Source: JBNJEM01 sp051745935 | GTDB lineage: Bacteria; Planctomycetota; Planctomycetia; Pirellulales; Pirellulaceae | DNA length: 19,021 nt | Direction of reading: 5' to 3' | Assembly (NCBI GenBank): GCA_051745935.1 | Contig: JBNJEM010000073.1 | Location: forward strand, 1-19,021 | In this document: piece after piece, positions 1 to 7,432 of the stretch | Layout: every line of letters starts with the position of its first letter | Numbering within the stretch: the stretch's first letter is position 1 | Program-made: the position numbers and the translations under genes | The notes under the pieces: generated by a model | Database searches by the model: none | Told to the model about the DNA's origin: nothing | Seen by the model: the letters and a program-made list of their open reading frames with translations, nothing else

Positions 1-2
1 GC

Positions 3-95
3 ATCCATGCCTGCACCAGCGCCGAGAAGCTCACCGAGCTGCACCGCCAAGCCCTGCTGGCCCAATCGCTGGACGAGCTGCCCAGCCAGATCTAA
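3..95 (+). CDS. C-terminal end of an unrecognised protein, 5' end outside the window
   Basis: An open frame enters from the left edge and ends at TAA 93-95, giving 30 residues (IHACTSAEKLTELHRQALLA, then QSLDELPSQI). The composition is that of a real protein tail: amphipathic, Leu/Glu/Gln rich and probably helical. Third codon positions are almost all G or C, as in the neighbouring genes. The short ATG-started frame at 7-243 overlaps it but is Pro/Ser/Arg rich and looks like an out-of-frame shadow. The family cannot be named from 30 residues; a helical tail of this kind occurs in several nuclease and transposase-like families, but that is only a guess. Confidence 0.45.
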   Translation: MHACTSAEKLTELHRQALLAQSLDELPSQI

Positions 96-246
96 CCGTT
101 CCCGAGCAGCTCAACGGGATTTCAACGCCCTGAGCTTTCGAGACTCGCCCACCGTCCTTTACAGCGCCTTACAAAGCGTGGCTCCGGCTCCCAAAAGTCC
201 CTTCATACTCAATAACAGAATGCCCCCCTTTTCTGTTTCCTAAGCC

Positions 247-265
247 ACGGTGCGTGGCACCGTTT
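247..265 (+). terminator. Hairpin downstream of the left-edge gene, possible terminator
   Basis: ACGGTGC (247-253) and GCACCGT (257-263) form a 7-bp stem with a GTG loop, followed by TTCC. It lies about 150 bp after the stop of the left-edge gene and about 45 bp beyond the 3' end of the leftward oxidoreductase, so it could end transcription from either side. The T tract is short, so a terminator role is only moderately likely. The rest of the 96-309 spacer shows nothing I recognise. Confidence 0.35.
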
Positions 266-309
266 CCTCGTACGCTTCACCGCGCGGCCCGCCGAGGCCT
301 CGCTGAGGT

Positions 310-1353
310 TTAAACTTGGACCAAGCGTTTGTTCACGACCGATTCGGTCTGCTTGTGGGCCAGGACGATGGCATCGCGTGCCAGGTCTCCGCCGAGCAGC
401 GGTGAGGGGCTGTTGGAACCGACGGCTCGCAGCATCTCCTCCAATTCAGCGGCAAACGGGGAAATCTCATCGCTTTCGCCCAACTCGGGCGTCAAGACTT
501 CACCGTTTTCGTCCAGCACGGTCAACGGCATCAGCGGTTTTCCCTCGCCTCCGAGAACCGCCAGGTCGTACAACAGGGTCGCCTTCTCGAAATGCACTTC
601 AAAACTTTGCGTGAAGGGCCGACCCTGCTGGTTGATCACCCCGGACGTGGCACTCACGGCCAATCGAGGATCGTCGAATTCGAAGATGGTGCTGCAGTAT
701 TCGACCACTTCGCCTCGCATGCGTCCGCCACTGAACAGCGACTTGGGCATGCCGAACAAATAGCGGATGAAGTGGGCGTCGTGAATGTGCAAATCGAGCA
801 GCGGGCCGCCGCAGCCTTGAGGATCATAGAAATCTTTCAGCCAGAGTGGATCCGAGATGATGCGTTTGAAATGCCCCCCCAGCAGCTTGCCATACTGGCC
901 GCTGCGCACTGCCTGGCGCACATAGGCGTATTCGGAAAACATGGGAAGCACGTGGCCGATGAGCAGGAGTCGTCCCGCCTGTTTGGCCGCGTCCACCATG
1001 CGATCGCACGACTCGACGGTCAGCGCCATCGGTTTTTCGCAAAAGACGTGCTTTCCCGCTTCCAGTGCCTTCACGGCGGCGTCGGCGTGGGCGGAGGGGG
1101 GGAGGCAAATATCCACCACGTCCACCGTGGGATCGCTCATCAGCTCATCCAGGTGCTCGTAGGTATTCATCCCGGAGACATCCACCACTTCTCCCGGCGG
1201 GCCAAAGTTTCCCTGGATGTCGCGCCAATCACCGGACAACCGCTTCTTGTTCTGCTCGCAGATCGCCGCGATCCTCGCCCCTTCCACTCGCTGGTATGCC
1301 TGATAGTGCGTCCAGCCCATGAACCCAATGCCCGCAATTCCAATATTCGTCAT
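310..1353 (-). CDS. Gfo/Idh/MocA-family oxidoreductase
   Basis: A 347-residue NAD(P)-dependent sugar dehydrogenase-type protein, probably cytoplasmic. The Rossmann fold opens with GIAGIGFMG (about residues 5-13). The family signature FCEKPMA follows, with the conserved Lys at residue 107. The C-terminal substrate domain contains GGPLLDLHIHDAHF (about 182-195), whose Asp and His residues match the usual catalytic pattern. Length is normal for the family. The start is supported by AAGGGAAC eight bases before ATG. It lies 174 bp downstream of rhamnulokinase on the same strand, so co-transcription is plausible and the substrate may be a sugar or sugar acid. Family members oxidise or reduce many different sugars, inositols and related compounds, so the actual substrate cannot be read from the sequence. 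Confidence 0.93.
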   Translation of the reverse strand: MTNIGIAGIGFMGWTHYQAYQRVEGARIAAICEQNKKRLSGDWRDIQGNFGPPGEVVDVSGMNTYEHLDELMSDPTVDVVDICLPPSAHADAAVKALEAGKHVFCEKPMALTVESCDRMVDAAKQAGRLLLIGHVLPMFSEYAYVRQAVRSGQYGKLLGGHFKRIISDPLWLKDFYDPQGCGGPLLDLHIHDAHFIRYLFGMPKSLFSGGRMRGEVVEYCSTIFEFDDPRLAVSATSGVINQQGRPFTQSFEVHFEKATLLYDLAVLGGEGKPLMPLTVLDENGEVLTPELGESDEISPFAAELEEMLRAVGSNSPSPLLGGDLARDAIVLAHKQTESVVNKRLVQV

Positions 1354-1468
1354 GATTGTTCCCTTATGTACTATGCCTTGTTACCCACGACCGTTTCGTC
1401 GAACGGGTTACCCAATCGTTTTGTCCCGCCTTTTACAGCCGGTCCCCAAACTTGGTTTCCGCTCCTCA

Positions 1469-1514
1469 AAGCCCCTGGGTGAATGGAAACCTGAGTGGCT
1501 TTATCATGGGGCTT
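1469..1514 (-). other. Weak inverted repeat between rhaB and the oxidoreductase gene
   Basis: AAGCCCC (1469-1475) pairs with GGGGCTT (1508-1514) across a 32-base loop, just after the rhamnulokinase stop. It could attenuate read-through into the oxidoreductase gene, but the loop is long and there is no T tract after it. It may be chance. Confidence 0.2.
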
Positions 1515-1527
1515 GGTTAAACCTCCT

Positions 1528-3024
1528 TCAACCACGGAGTCGCGCGAACCGCTCAGCGGCTTCATCCCAGGGTGATGGCTCGGTCGGCAGGTATTCCTTC
1601 ACGGGGAAGCTGTTGCGAATTACTTCCCGCGCCTCCGAGATCGATCCCACATCGCCATTGGCCACGGCTTGCATCATGGCGTTTCCGATGGCGGTCGCCT
1701 CCACGGGACCGGTAACAACCCGCCGATTACAGGCATCGGCCGCCATTTGGCACAGGAGTTCGTTTTTCGTGCCGCCTCCCACGATATGAATGGTTTCGAT
1801 CGGCCCTTCCATGAGTTGTTCCAGCCAGCCGACGACGATGCGATAGCGAATCGCGAGACTTTCAAGCGCGCAGCGGATCATGGCGCCATCGTTTTCGGGC
1901 ACGGGTTGCCCGGTTTCGCGGCAGAAGCCGGCCAGCGACTCGGGCATGTTCTCGGGAGCCACGAAGCGTGGATCGTCGGGGTCAACCAACGAAACAAGGG
2001 GTTTGGCACTTTGTGCGGCCTGCGTCAATTGATTCCAGTCATACTCGCGGCCCTGACGCTGCCACACCGCGCGACACTGTTGGACAAGCCACAGTCCAGC
2101 GATGTTTTTGAGCAGGCGGATCGTCCCGCCCACGCCCCCTTCGTTTGTGAAGTTGAGTTCCCGGCACTTATCGGTCACCACCGGCGCGGGGACCTCAACG
2201 CCCATCAGCGACCATGTACCGCTACTGATGTAGCACCAATTCGTCTTCTTGCCCGCGGCCGTCTTCGCCGGCACGGCCATCACCGCGCTTGCCGTGTCAT
2301 GCGTACCGGGCAGAACCACGTCGATATTGCCGGTTCCAATCTCCTTGGCAACGGATTCTTGAACGGGCCCCAACCGGGTGCCGGGTGGCGAAACCGGCCC
2401 CAGCAAATCGGTGGGAAGGTCAAACCGTCGCAGCAGTTCCTTGGCCCAGTCATTCTGTTGCGGATTGAAAAACTGGGTGGTGGTTGCTTCCGTATACTCG
2501 TTGGATTTCCGGCCACTCAACAACCAATGAAACAAATCCGGCATCATCAGCAGCGATTCCGCCGCATGGAGCATGGGGGCGTTCCGCCGGTTCATCGCGA
2601 ATAGCTGATAGAGCGTATTGAACTGCATGAATTGCACGCCCGTGTGGGCGAAGATTTCTTCCCGGTCCACGACTTGAAATACGTCATCCAGGATGCCTTC
2701 GGTGCGTCGATCCCGGTAATGCACCGGGTTGCCCAACAATTCCCCCGCCGCGTCCAGAAGGCCAAAATCGACCCCCCAGGTGTCGACACCCACGCTGATC
2801 ACGCCATCACCATACTCGGCCACCGCGTTTCGCAACCCCGCTTTCACATGTTGCCATTGTCCCAGCAGGTCCCAATAGAGCGTGTTGTTGGCCAGAACCC
2901 CGCCGTTTTCAAATCGAGTCATCTCCTTCAGCTCGATCCGCCGGCCTGAAAACTCACCGGCCACCACTCGACCGCCAGAGGCGCCCAAGTCGACCGCCAA
3001 ATAGACTTGTGTTCCTTTTGCCAT
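1528..3024 (-). CDS. rhaB: Rhamnulokinase (FGGY-family sugar kinase)
   Basis: Phosphorylates L-rhamnulose to L-rhamnulose 1-phosphate with ATP in the cytoplasm, the second step of the usual rhamnose pathway. The protein has 498 residues against 489 in E. coli. It begins with the phosphate-binding loop DLGASGGR (about 12-19), a close match to RhaB rather than to xylulokinase or glycerol kinase. LPGTHDTASAV (about 238-248) holds the FGGY catalytic Asp at residue 243, YISSGTWSLMGVE is the second ATP-site motif, and IVGGGTKNELLCQM near the C-terminus is typical of RhaB. AGAGGA lies nine bases before the ATG. Neither rhaA (isomerase) nor rhaD (aldolase) is in the window. Other deoxy-ketose substrates such as fuculose cannot be excluded, but the motifs favour rhamnulose. 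Confidence 0.92.
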   Translation of the reverse strand: MAKGTQVYLAVDLGASGGRVVAGEFSGRRIELKEMTRFENGGVLANNTLYWDLLGQWQHVKAGLRNAVAEYGDGVISVGVDTWGVDFGLLDAAGELLGNPVHYRDRRTEGILDDVFQVVDREEIFAHTGVQFMQFNTLYQLFAMNRRNAPMLHAAESLLMMPDLFHWLLSGRKSNEYTEATTTQFFNPQQNDWAKELLRRFDLPTDLLGPVSPPGTRLGPVQESVAKEIGTGNIDVVLPGTHDTASAVMAVPAKTAAGKKTNWCYISSGTWSLMGVEVPAPVVTDKCRELNFTNEGGVGGTIRLLKNIAGLWLVQQCRAVWQRQGREYDWNQLTQAAQSAKPLVSLVDPDDPRFVAPENMPESLAGFCRETGQPVPENDGAMIRCALESLAIRYRIVVGWLEQLMEGPIETIHIVGGGTKNELLCQMAADACNRRVVTGPVEATAIGNAMMQAVANGDVGSISEAREVIRNSFPVKEYLPTEPSPWDEAAERFARLRG

Positions 3025-3627
3025 GACAATTGATCCTCTAGAGTCTTGGGGGCACTCAATAATAACTTCCGCAATTCCACGTGCCTCCGAATCGTCCGGG
3101 ACACTGGCTCCGCTCGCGATCCGCGTTTTCTGGACAGGGAACGTGTCTTGCCGCTCGCTCAGCCAGTGCCACCCTCCGCGACAATTTCGAAAGGGGGAAC
3201 GAACCCGACACCTCGCCGACCCCTATATATTTCAGGCGGTTGGATTTTTCCGGGTGGAACGCTGCCCGACGCAAGCCGTCCTCCCGCTGGTCGCACTGGC
3301 GGTGGAGAAAGTCATCCGCGACCGGTATATATCTTGAGTGATGGTGGCGCGCTCGCTCAGCAGCGTCAAGTACCGGTTGCCAAACTTTGCCCTAGCAAAC
3401 GCGATGCCAGGGGCCGATTTAGCCGTCCGACGCACGGGAGCAAACGTGTCGTCGCAGGTTCCTCGGCATGGACTTTTCCAGCGGATGGCGACCCGCGCGC
3501 CGCCTCGGGCCCCGCTTCAAACCCGTTTTCGCCCAGCGCCGGACCTGCCTCCGAGGGGTCGCGTATTGCGCCAAACCGTTCCGACGCGTCACGGAAGGAC
3601 GTGCGAGAGGCAATGGCCGACAATCGC
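3025..3627. other. 603-bp spacer between rhaB and the GH10 gene, with one interspersed repeat copy
   Basis: The spacer lies upstream of leftward rhaB and downstream of the leftward GH10 gene. The part nearest rhaB (3025-3220) should contain its promoter, but I see no convincing -35/-10 pair. Positions 3224-3332 hold the first copy of the interspersed repeat. The stretch 3333-3627 has several overlapping open frames on both strands, all rich in Arg, Pro and Ser, with no recognisable motif; I consider it non-coding or the remains of something decayed. Confidence 0.5.
3224..3332 (+). repeat. Interspersed repeat, copy 1
   Basis: A 95-bp GC-rich body (3231-3325) starts with TTCAGGCGGT and ends with ATCCGCGACCGG. 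It is flanked on both sides by TATATAT (3224-3230 and 3326-3332), which may be a target duplication or part of the element. By hand alignment it differs from copy 2 by five substitutions and one 4-base gap, and from copy 3 by 14 substitutions with no gap (about 85% identity). Substitutions fall in all three positions of the only frame open through copies 1 and 3, so it is probably not protein-coding. Confidence 0.85.
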
Positions 3628-4938
3628 TTATTGGACGACGATCCGCGTTTCATTCTTTTCTTGGTTGACCAGTCTCCATTCCTTGCTCACGGGCTTGCGC
3701 GATGTCCGCAACACTCGGATCTCGTAGTCGCCCAGGAAACCGCGAAAAGCAACCTGGCCGTTCTGATCCGTCTCCTGCTCCATCTCAGTCCACCACCGAT
3801 CCTTGATCAGCTCCTTGAGCACCCGGTACGCTGGTTTGGGCCGCATATCCTTGCCCACCAAGCCAGCCGGCGCGCCTTGCCAGGCGTTGCGATCGGAGAA
3901 GTCCCACCAGGTGATCGCGGTGACCGACGGGTGCGAGAAGAGCATCGTATAGATACGACGGACTTCCTCGGCTTGACGCGTCTCGCCCGCCGGCGTTGAA
4001 TCCCAGGGCTGGGAGCGTTTCCCCCCCGTGGCTTCCGACAGGATGGTTAACTCCGTGAAATGGAGCGGCAGATTGAAGCGGGAGAATCGCTGACACGTTT
4101 CCCAAACCTTGCGATTTGTCCAAACACCGCCGTGCATGTGGCTTTGGATTCCAATCACGTCACAGGCCAGTTTGCCGTCCCGACGCGCCATCTGTTCGAT
4201 GAGCTGAACATATTCGGGATCCGTACGGTAGTCGTTGATCAACAAGGTGGCGTTGGGGCCGGCCGCGCGTGCCACTCGGAAACACGCGTCCACGAACTCA
4301 ATGCGTCCGGTGGCTTCCCACATCGCGGTCATCTTCGGCGCGCGTTCGCGAAACTGCTCCCGCTCAAAGTGCGTCGCTTCATTCACCACGTCCCAAATGT
4401 CAATGAGACCGCGAAATCGGCGGACGCAGTCGGCAATCCGGGCCAGCTGCAGCCGCTTGACGGCCGCCGGATCATCCGGCAACCACTCCGGGTCCATGTA
4501 GTTCCAGGCCAGCGGATGACCCTTGGGCGTGATCTCGCGCGCCTGGCACCACCGCGCCATCTTCTCGATCCTCGCGTGATTTGGCTGCCCTTCGCGCGGT
4601 TCGTATTGCGGCCAATAGAACGGCAATGTCGCGTAGTTGAACAGCTCGGCGAACTGATCGCGGTATGCGTCCTCCAAATCCCCCAGCCGACCAAACTGAT
4701 AGAAGTTGCATCCGAACGAAAACTCGTGGCGGGTTTGCTCAATGGCGAGCCGCACGCCAGGCATCGGCTGGCCGGCCTTGTCGACCACTGTAATTAACGC
4801 ATCCGCTTTCCGTACCCTTTCAATCCGTTCAGCCGCGCCCTCCCACGCGGCTTCATCTGGTTCCGCCGCCTGGACGGGCCGACCCGCCAGTACCAAAGTG
4901 AGCAGGGCCAGCAGCGAAACGAAGCGAGCGCTGTACAT
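3628..4938 (-). CDS. Secreted glycoside hydrolase family 10 enzyme (endo-beta-1,4-xylanase-like)
   Basis: Probably cleaves internal beta-1,4 links in xylan-type polysaccharide outside the cytoplasm. The start at 4938 is preferred over an in-frame ATG at 4974: AGGGGGA lies just before it, and the protein then begins with a clean signal peptide (MYSARFVSLLALL to VQA-AEP). The 436-residue product has a short N-terminal beta region (ITVVDKAGQPMPGVRLAIEQ), then FSFGCNFYQFG, YEPREGQ, KGHPLAWN, WDVVNE with the acid/base Glu187, IGIQSHMHGG, FTELTIL with the nucleophile Glu296, and WWDFSDRNAW. All are GH10 landmarks in the right order. The residue after the nucleophile motif TEL is Thr where most GH10 enzymes have Asp or Asn. 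It lies divergent to the ThuA-domain gene. Xylanase specificity is inferred from the family. Confidence 0.88.
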   Translation of the reverse strand: MYSARFVSLLALLTLVLAGRPVQAAEPDEAAWEGAAERIERVRKADALITVVDKAGQPMPGVRLAIEQTRHEFSFGCNFYQFGRLGDLEDAYRDQFAELFNYATLPFYWPQYEPREGQPNHARIEKMARWCQAREITPKGHPLAWNYMDPEWLPDDPAAVKRLQLARIADCVRRFRGLIDIWDVVNEATHFEREQFRERAPKMTAMWEATGRIEFVDACFRVARAAGPNATLLINDYRTDPEYVQLIEQMARRDGKLACDVIGIQSHMHGGVWTNRKVWETCQRFSRFNLPLHFTELTILSEATGGKRSQPWDSTPAGETRQAEEVRRIYTMLFSHPSVTAITWWDFSDRNAWQGAPAGLVGKDMRPKPAYRVLKELIKDRWWTEMEQETDQNGQVAFRGFLGDYEIRVLRTSRKPVSKEWRLVNQEKNETRIVVQ

Positions 4939-5146
4939 CGTCAATCCCCCTTTTTTGCTTGGTTGTTGTCTCACGCCCCATTATGAGGTTTGATTCCCCC
5001 CTTCACAAGCATGAGCCGCGGAAGCTGGACTGGTCAACGGTTCCAAAGGAGACGGAGAGGTTCCAAACGAGAGGCAGAAGCCGATGGCCTTGTCCCGCGA
5101 CGACGGCGGGGGGCGCGGCTGCTTGAAACCGCCGTGCGGGCCGGTT

Positions 5147-5175
5147 AGACTGTCGCCAGTTGAAGGGGACAGTCT
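5147..5175. promoter_or_regulatory. Inverted repeat in the divergent GH10 / ThuA spacer
   Basis: AGACTGTC (5147-5154) and GACAGTCT (5168-5175) form a perfect 8-bp inverted repeat with a 13-base loop, about 50 bp before the ThuA-domain start. In this divergent spacer it could be an operator for either gene or a leader hairpin of the ThuA transcript. No clear promoter is visible beside it. Confidence 0.4.
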
Positions 5176-5226
5176 CCGTTTGCGTTTGCCGTCCGAGTTT
5201 TCCATGCTTGCTAGAGGAGTCGCGCC

Positions 5227-6105
5227 ATGTTGAACCGCCGAGTATTCTTTACCCTGGCAGCTTCGCAGATCCTTGCCGCTGCGACGTTTGCCGCCGATGC
5301 TCCACTGAAAACGCTCATTGTCGACGGTCAGAACGGCCACGACTGGCAAGCGACCACCCCCGTTTTGAAGGAGATTCTCGAAGAAACCGGCCTGTTCACG
5401 GTGGACGTGGCCACCTCGCCGCCGCGCGGCGAGGACATGAGCGGTTTCAAACCCGAGTTCGCCAAGTACGACGTGGTCGTGAGCAACTACCAGGGCGCTG
5501 AGTGGCCCGAGGAAACCAAGCAAGCGATTCTCGATTACGTTCGCGGCGGCGGCGGGCTGGTGATTTACCACTTCGCGTGCGCGGCCTTCCCGGACTGGCC
5601 GGAATGGAACGAAATGATCGGGCTGGGCGGCTGGGGCGGCCGCGACGAGAAACACGGTCCATACGCCCGATGGCGGGATGGCAAGGTGGTGCTCGACCAC
5701 TCGCCGGGGCGCGGCGGCGGCCACGGGCCGATGCAGGAGTTCGCCCTCGACGTGCGTGACCCGGATCATCCGATCACCAAGGACCTGCCGCCGCGATTCG
5801 CCCACGTCGAGGACGAACTGTACGGCTGGCTCCGCGGCCCGGCGAAAAACCTCTCCGTGTTGGCCACCGCCTTTGCTCCCGAGGAAAAGGGCGGGGCCGG
5901 CGAGCACGAGCCGATACTCTTCACCGTCAAGTACGGCGACGGCCGCGTGTTCCAGAACGCGCTGGGCCACCTGCCCGAGCAACTCAAGAGCGTGGCATTC
6001 ATCGCCACGTTCCAACGCGGTTGCGAGTGGGCCGCCACGGGCAAGGTTACCCAGGAGGTCCCGCCCGACTTTCCCGGTCCCGATAAACCCTCGGTGCGCG
6101 ACTGA
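5227..6105 (+). CDS. Exported ThuA-domain protein
   Basis: A 292-residue protein with an export signal (MLNRRVFFTLAASQILAAA to FAADA). NRRVFF fits the RRxF core of twin-arginine signals, so Tat export is possible. The mature part begins KTLIVDGQNGHDW, the first strand of the class I glutamine amidotransferase-like ThuA fold. It continues with YDVVVSNYQGAEWPEETKQA, the glycine-rich turn YVRGGGGLVIYHFACAAFPDW, DPDHPITKDLPPRFAHVEDELY and YGDGRVFQNALGHL, all usual in planctomycete ThuA proteins. GAGGAG lies seven bases before ATG. ThuA was named for trehalose utilisation, but the exact reaction is unknown for most members; the abundance of the family in planctomycetes suggests sugar-related work. 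A 344-residue antisense frame overlaps it but has no family features. Confidence 0.9.
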   Translation: MLNRRVFFTLAASQILAAATFAADAPLKTLIVDGQNGHDWQATTPVLKEILEETGLFTVDVATSPPRGEDMSGFKPEFAKYDVVVSNYQGAEWPEETKQAILDYVRGGGGLVIYHFACAAFPDWPEWNEMIGLGGWGGRDEKHGPYARWRDGKVVLDHSPGRGGGHGPMQEFALDVRDPDHPITKDLPPRFAHVEDELYGWLRGPAKNLSVLATAFAPEEKGGAGEHEPILFTVKYGDGRVFQNALGHLPEQLKSVAFIATFQRGCEWAATGKVTQEVPPDFPGPDKPSVRD

Positions 6106-6121
6106 CCCGAAGGGCCCCCCC

Positions 6122-6181
6122 TAGCCGGTGAAGGGGAAACGCTTCGTGATCACGAAGCGAGGATTCTACTTCGGACGGCTA
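6122..6181 (+). promoter_or_regulatory. Structured element between the ThuA gene and selD, with a perfect 20-bp palindrome
   Basis: TAGCCG (6122-6127) pairs with CGGCTA (6176-6181), GAAG (6130-6133) with CTTC (6169-6172), and the core 6140-6159 is a perfect palindrome made of CGCTTCGTGA and TCACGAAGCG. In RNA this could fold into one long interrupted hairpin; in DNA the palindrome could be an operator for a dimeric regulator. It lies 17 bases after the ThuA stop and about 80 bases before selD, so it could be the end of one transcript or the leader of the next. There is no strong T tract right after it. It is not a tRNA: there is no cloverleaf and no TTCGA T-loop. Confidence 0.55.
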
Positions 6182-6217
6182 AAGTGTTACGTTTTTAGGG
6201 ATTTTTAGGGAACCGAC

Positions 6218-6236
6218 CGGGGGGCACACCCCCCCG
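6218..6236 (+). promoter_or_regulatory. Strong GC hairpin just upstream of the selD ribosome-binding site
   Basis: CGGGGGG (6218-6224) pairs with CCCCCCG (6230-6236) around a CACAC loop. It ends 10 bases before the Shine-Dalgarno GAGGAG (6247-6252). A second C run at 6241-6244 could compete for the G run. This suggests that access to the selD start may be controlled by RNA folding, but no switch is proven. Confidence 0.45.
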
Positions 6237-6259
6237 AGGACCCCTTGAGGAGAATAAAG

Positions 6260-7306
6260 GTGTCGGAGCAGCCGTTGCGGCTGACCCAGATGGCCGAAGC
6301 ATCGGGGTGAGCGGCTAAATTAGGTCCGGGTGACCTATCCAAAGCACTAGCCGGGTTAATGCCCGCCGTCGATCCGAGGCTCCTGGTGGGGCCGGAGACG
6401 CTGGACGACGCGGCCGCGCTGAAGGTGTCGGATGAGGTGGCCCTATGTTTCACGGCCGATTTCATCACCCCTTTGGTGGATGATCCTTGGCAGTGGGGGC
6501 GGATTGCGGCGGCCAACTCGATTTCCGACATCTACGCGATGGGGGCCGCGCCGCTGGCCGCGCTTAACCTCGTTTGCTGGCCCAACTGCCTTCCAGCCGA
6601 TTGGTTGAAGGCGGTGTTGGACGGAGGCGTGAGCGCGGCGGCCGATTCCAATTGCCTGGTCGTGGGCGGCCATACGGTTGACGACAAGCAGCCCAAATAC
6701 GGGATGGCGGTCATTGGCACGGTTCATCCCGACCGGATCCTGCCGAATTGTGGTGCCCGGCCGGGAGACCGCCTCTACCTGACAAAACCACTGGGCACCG
6801 GAGTCATTGCCACGGCCACCAAGGCGGCTCTGGCGAGTCAACAGGAAATGGAGTCCGCCACACAAAGCATGATGATGCTGAACCGGGCCGCCTCCGAGGC
6901 GGCGATTGCGGCGGGCGCCAGGGCGCTCACCGACGTCACCGGATTCGGTCTGGCGGGGCATCTCAGCGAAATGCTGGGCCATGACGGCTTGGGCGCGACG
7001 ATTTGGCTCCAGGCGTTGCCCGTGTTGCCCGGGGTGTGCGGCCACATGAGCATGGGCCTGATCCCGGGGGGCACTTACCGAAATCGGGACGCCTATCAGG
7101 ACCGCGTGCGAACGGCGGAGGGTCTCGATGCCAACCTGCAACTGCTCTTATACGATCCTCAGACTTCGGGAGGACTCTTGGCCGCCATCCCGCGCGAGAT
7201 GGCCGCGCGATTCGAGCAGGAGACGGCCGCGCGGGGATGCTCCGCGAGTCACGTGGGCGTGTTCGATGCCAGTGGCACGATATCCGTCTGTTCCAGCCGG
7301 GACTAA
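6260..7306 (+). CDS. selD: Selenide, water dikinase (selenophosphate synthetase), selenocysteine-containing
   Basis: Makes selenophosphate from selenide and ATP, the selenium donor for Sec-tRNA and selenouridine. The true start is very probably GTG at 6260, seven bases after GAGGAG; from there the frame reads MSEQPLRLTQMAEASG, then TGA at 6308-6310, then AAKLGPGDLSKAL and on into SelD without a break. The TGA is codon 17, exactly where E. coli SelD has catalytic Cys17, and the essential Lys follows at 20, so the TGA is best read as selenocysteine. Further motifs are GGHTVDDKQPKYGMA, KPLGTGVIATA, DVTGFGLAGHLSEM and YDPQTSGGLLAAI. Length with Sec is 348 residues, against 347 in E. coli. Calling the gene from the ATG at 6359 would remove the catalytic N-terminus. 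No other selenium gene is in the window. Confidence 0.93.
6308..6353 (+). promoter_or_regulatory. Sec codon TGA and bacterial SECIS-like hairpin inside selD
   Basis: Just after TGA (6308-6310) the sequence folds into TAGGTC (6321-6326) and GACCTA (6332-6337) closing the five-base loop CGGGT (6327-6331). An outer stem of CGGCTA (6312-6317) and TAGCCG (6348-6353) extends it. The apical loop starts 16 bases after the UGA and has a G in its second position, which fits the spacing and loop pattern known for bacterial SECIS elements that bind SelB. Both stems are perfect. Confidence 0.85.
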
Positions 7307-7326
7307 GAAGCCATGAGACAACCAGT

Positions 7327-7344
7327 CAGGGTTTGTTCACCCTG
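7327..7344 (+). terminator. Hairpin after selD, possible terminator
   Basis: CAGGGT (7327-7332) and ACCCTG (7339-7344) form a 6-bp stem with loop TTGTTC, 20 bases after the selD stop, followed by GGGGAGTTTT. A second small hairpin, CCCGT/ACGGG, lies at 7366-7381. The T tract is short and displaced, so termination is plausible but not certain. Confidence 0.35.
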
Positions 7345-7432
7345 GGGAGTTTTGGCGGCGGGACCCCCGTTTCGTGACGGGCCGTAAAACCTCTGATCTC
7401 TTTAGCCATCTGAAGCAGAAGACTTCGAACGG

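Noticed and set aside
157..178. Similarity of the left-edge spacer to the arm of the 21-bp inverted repeat
   Set aside because: About 17 of 19 bases match, but a match of this quality is expected roughly once or twice by chance in 19 kb on two strands.
592..1482. Rightward 296-residue frame over the oxidoreductase gene, and a similar 311-residue frame at 1669-2604 over rhaB
   Set aside because: Both are His/Gly/Arg-rich mirror frames of clearly recognised genes on the other strand.
3338..3727. Open frames on both strands between repeat copy 1 and the GH10 gene end
   Set aside because: They overlap each other and the GH10 3' end and show no motif, signal peptide or convincing ribosome-binding site.
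4981..6015. Long open frame (344 residues) antisense to the ThuA-domain gene
   Set aside because: It is longer than the real gene but has no family motif or ribosome-binding site. The sense frame has a signal peptide, a good Shine-Dalgarno and ThuA landmarks; the antisense frame is a by-product of high GC.
6122..6181. Possible tRNA-Sec gene next to selD
   Set aside because: The element is only 60 bases, folds as one interrupted hairpin, and has no acceptor, anticodon or T-loop pattern of a tRNA.
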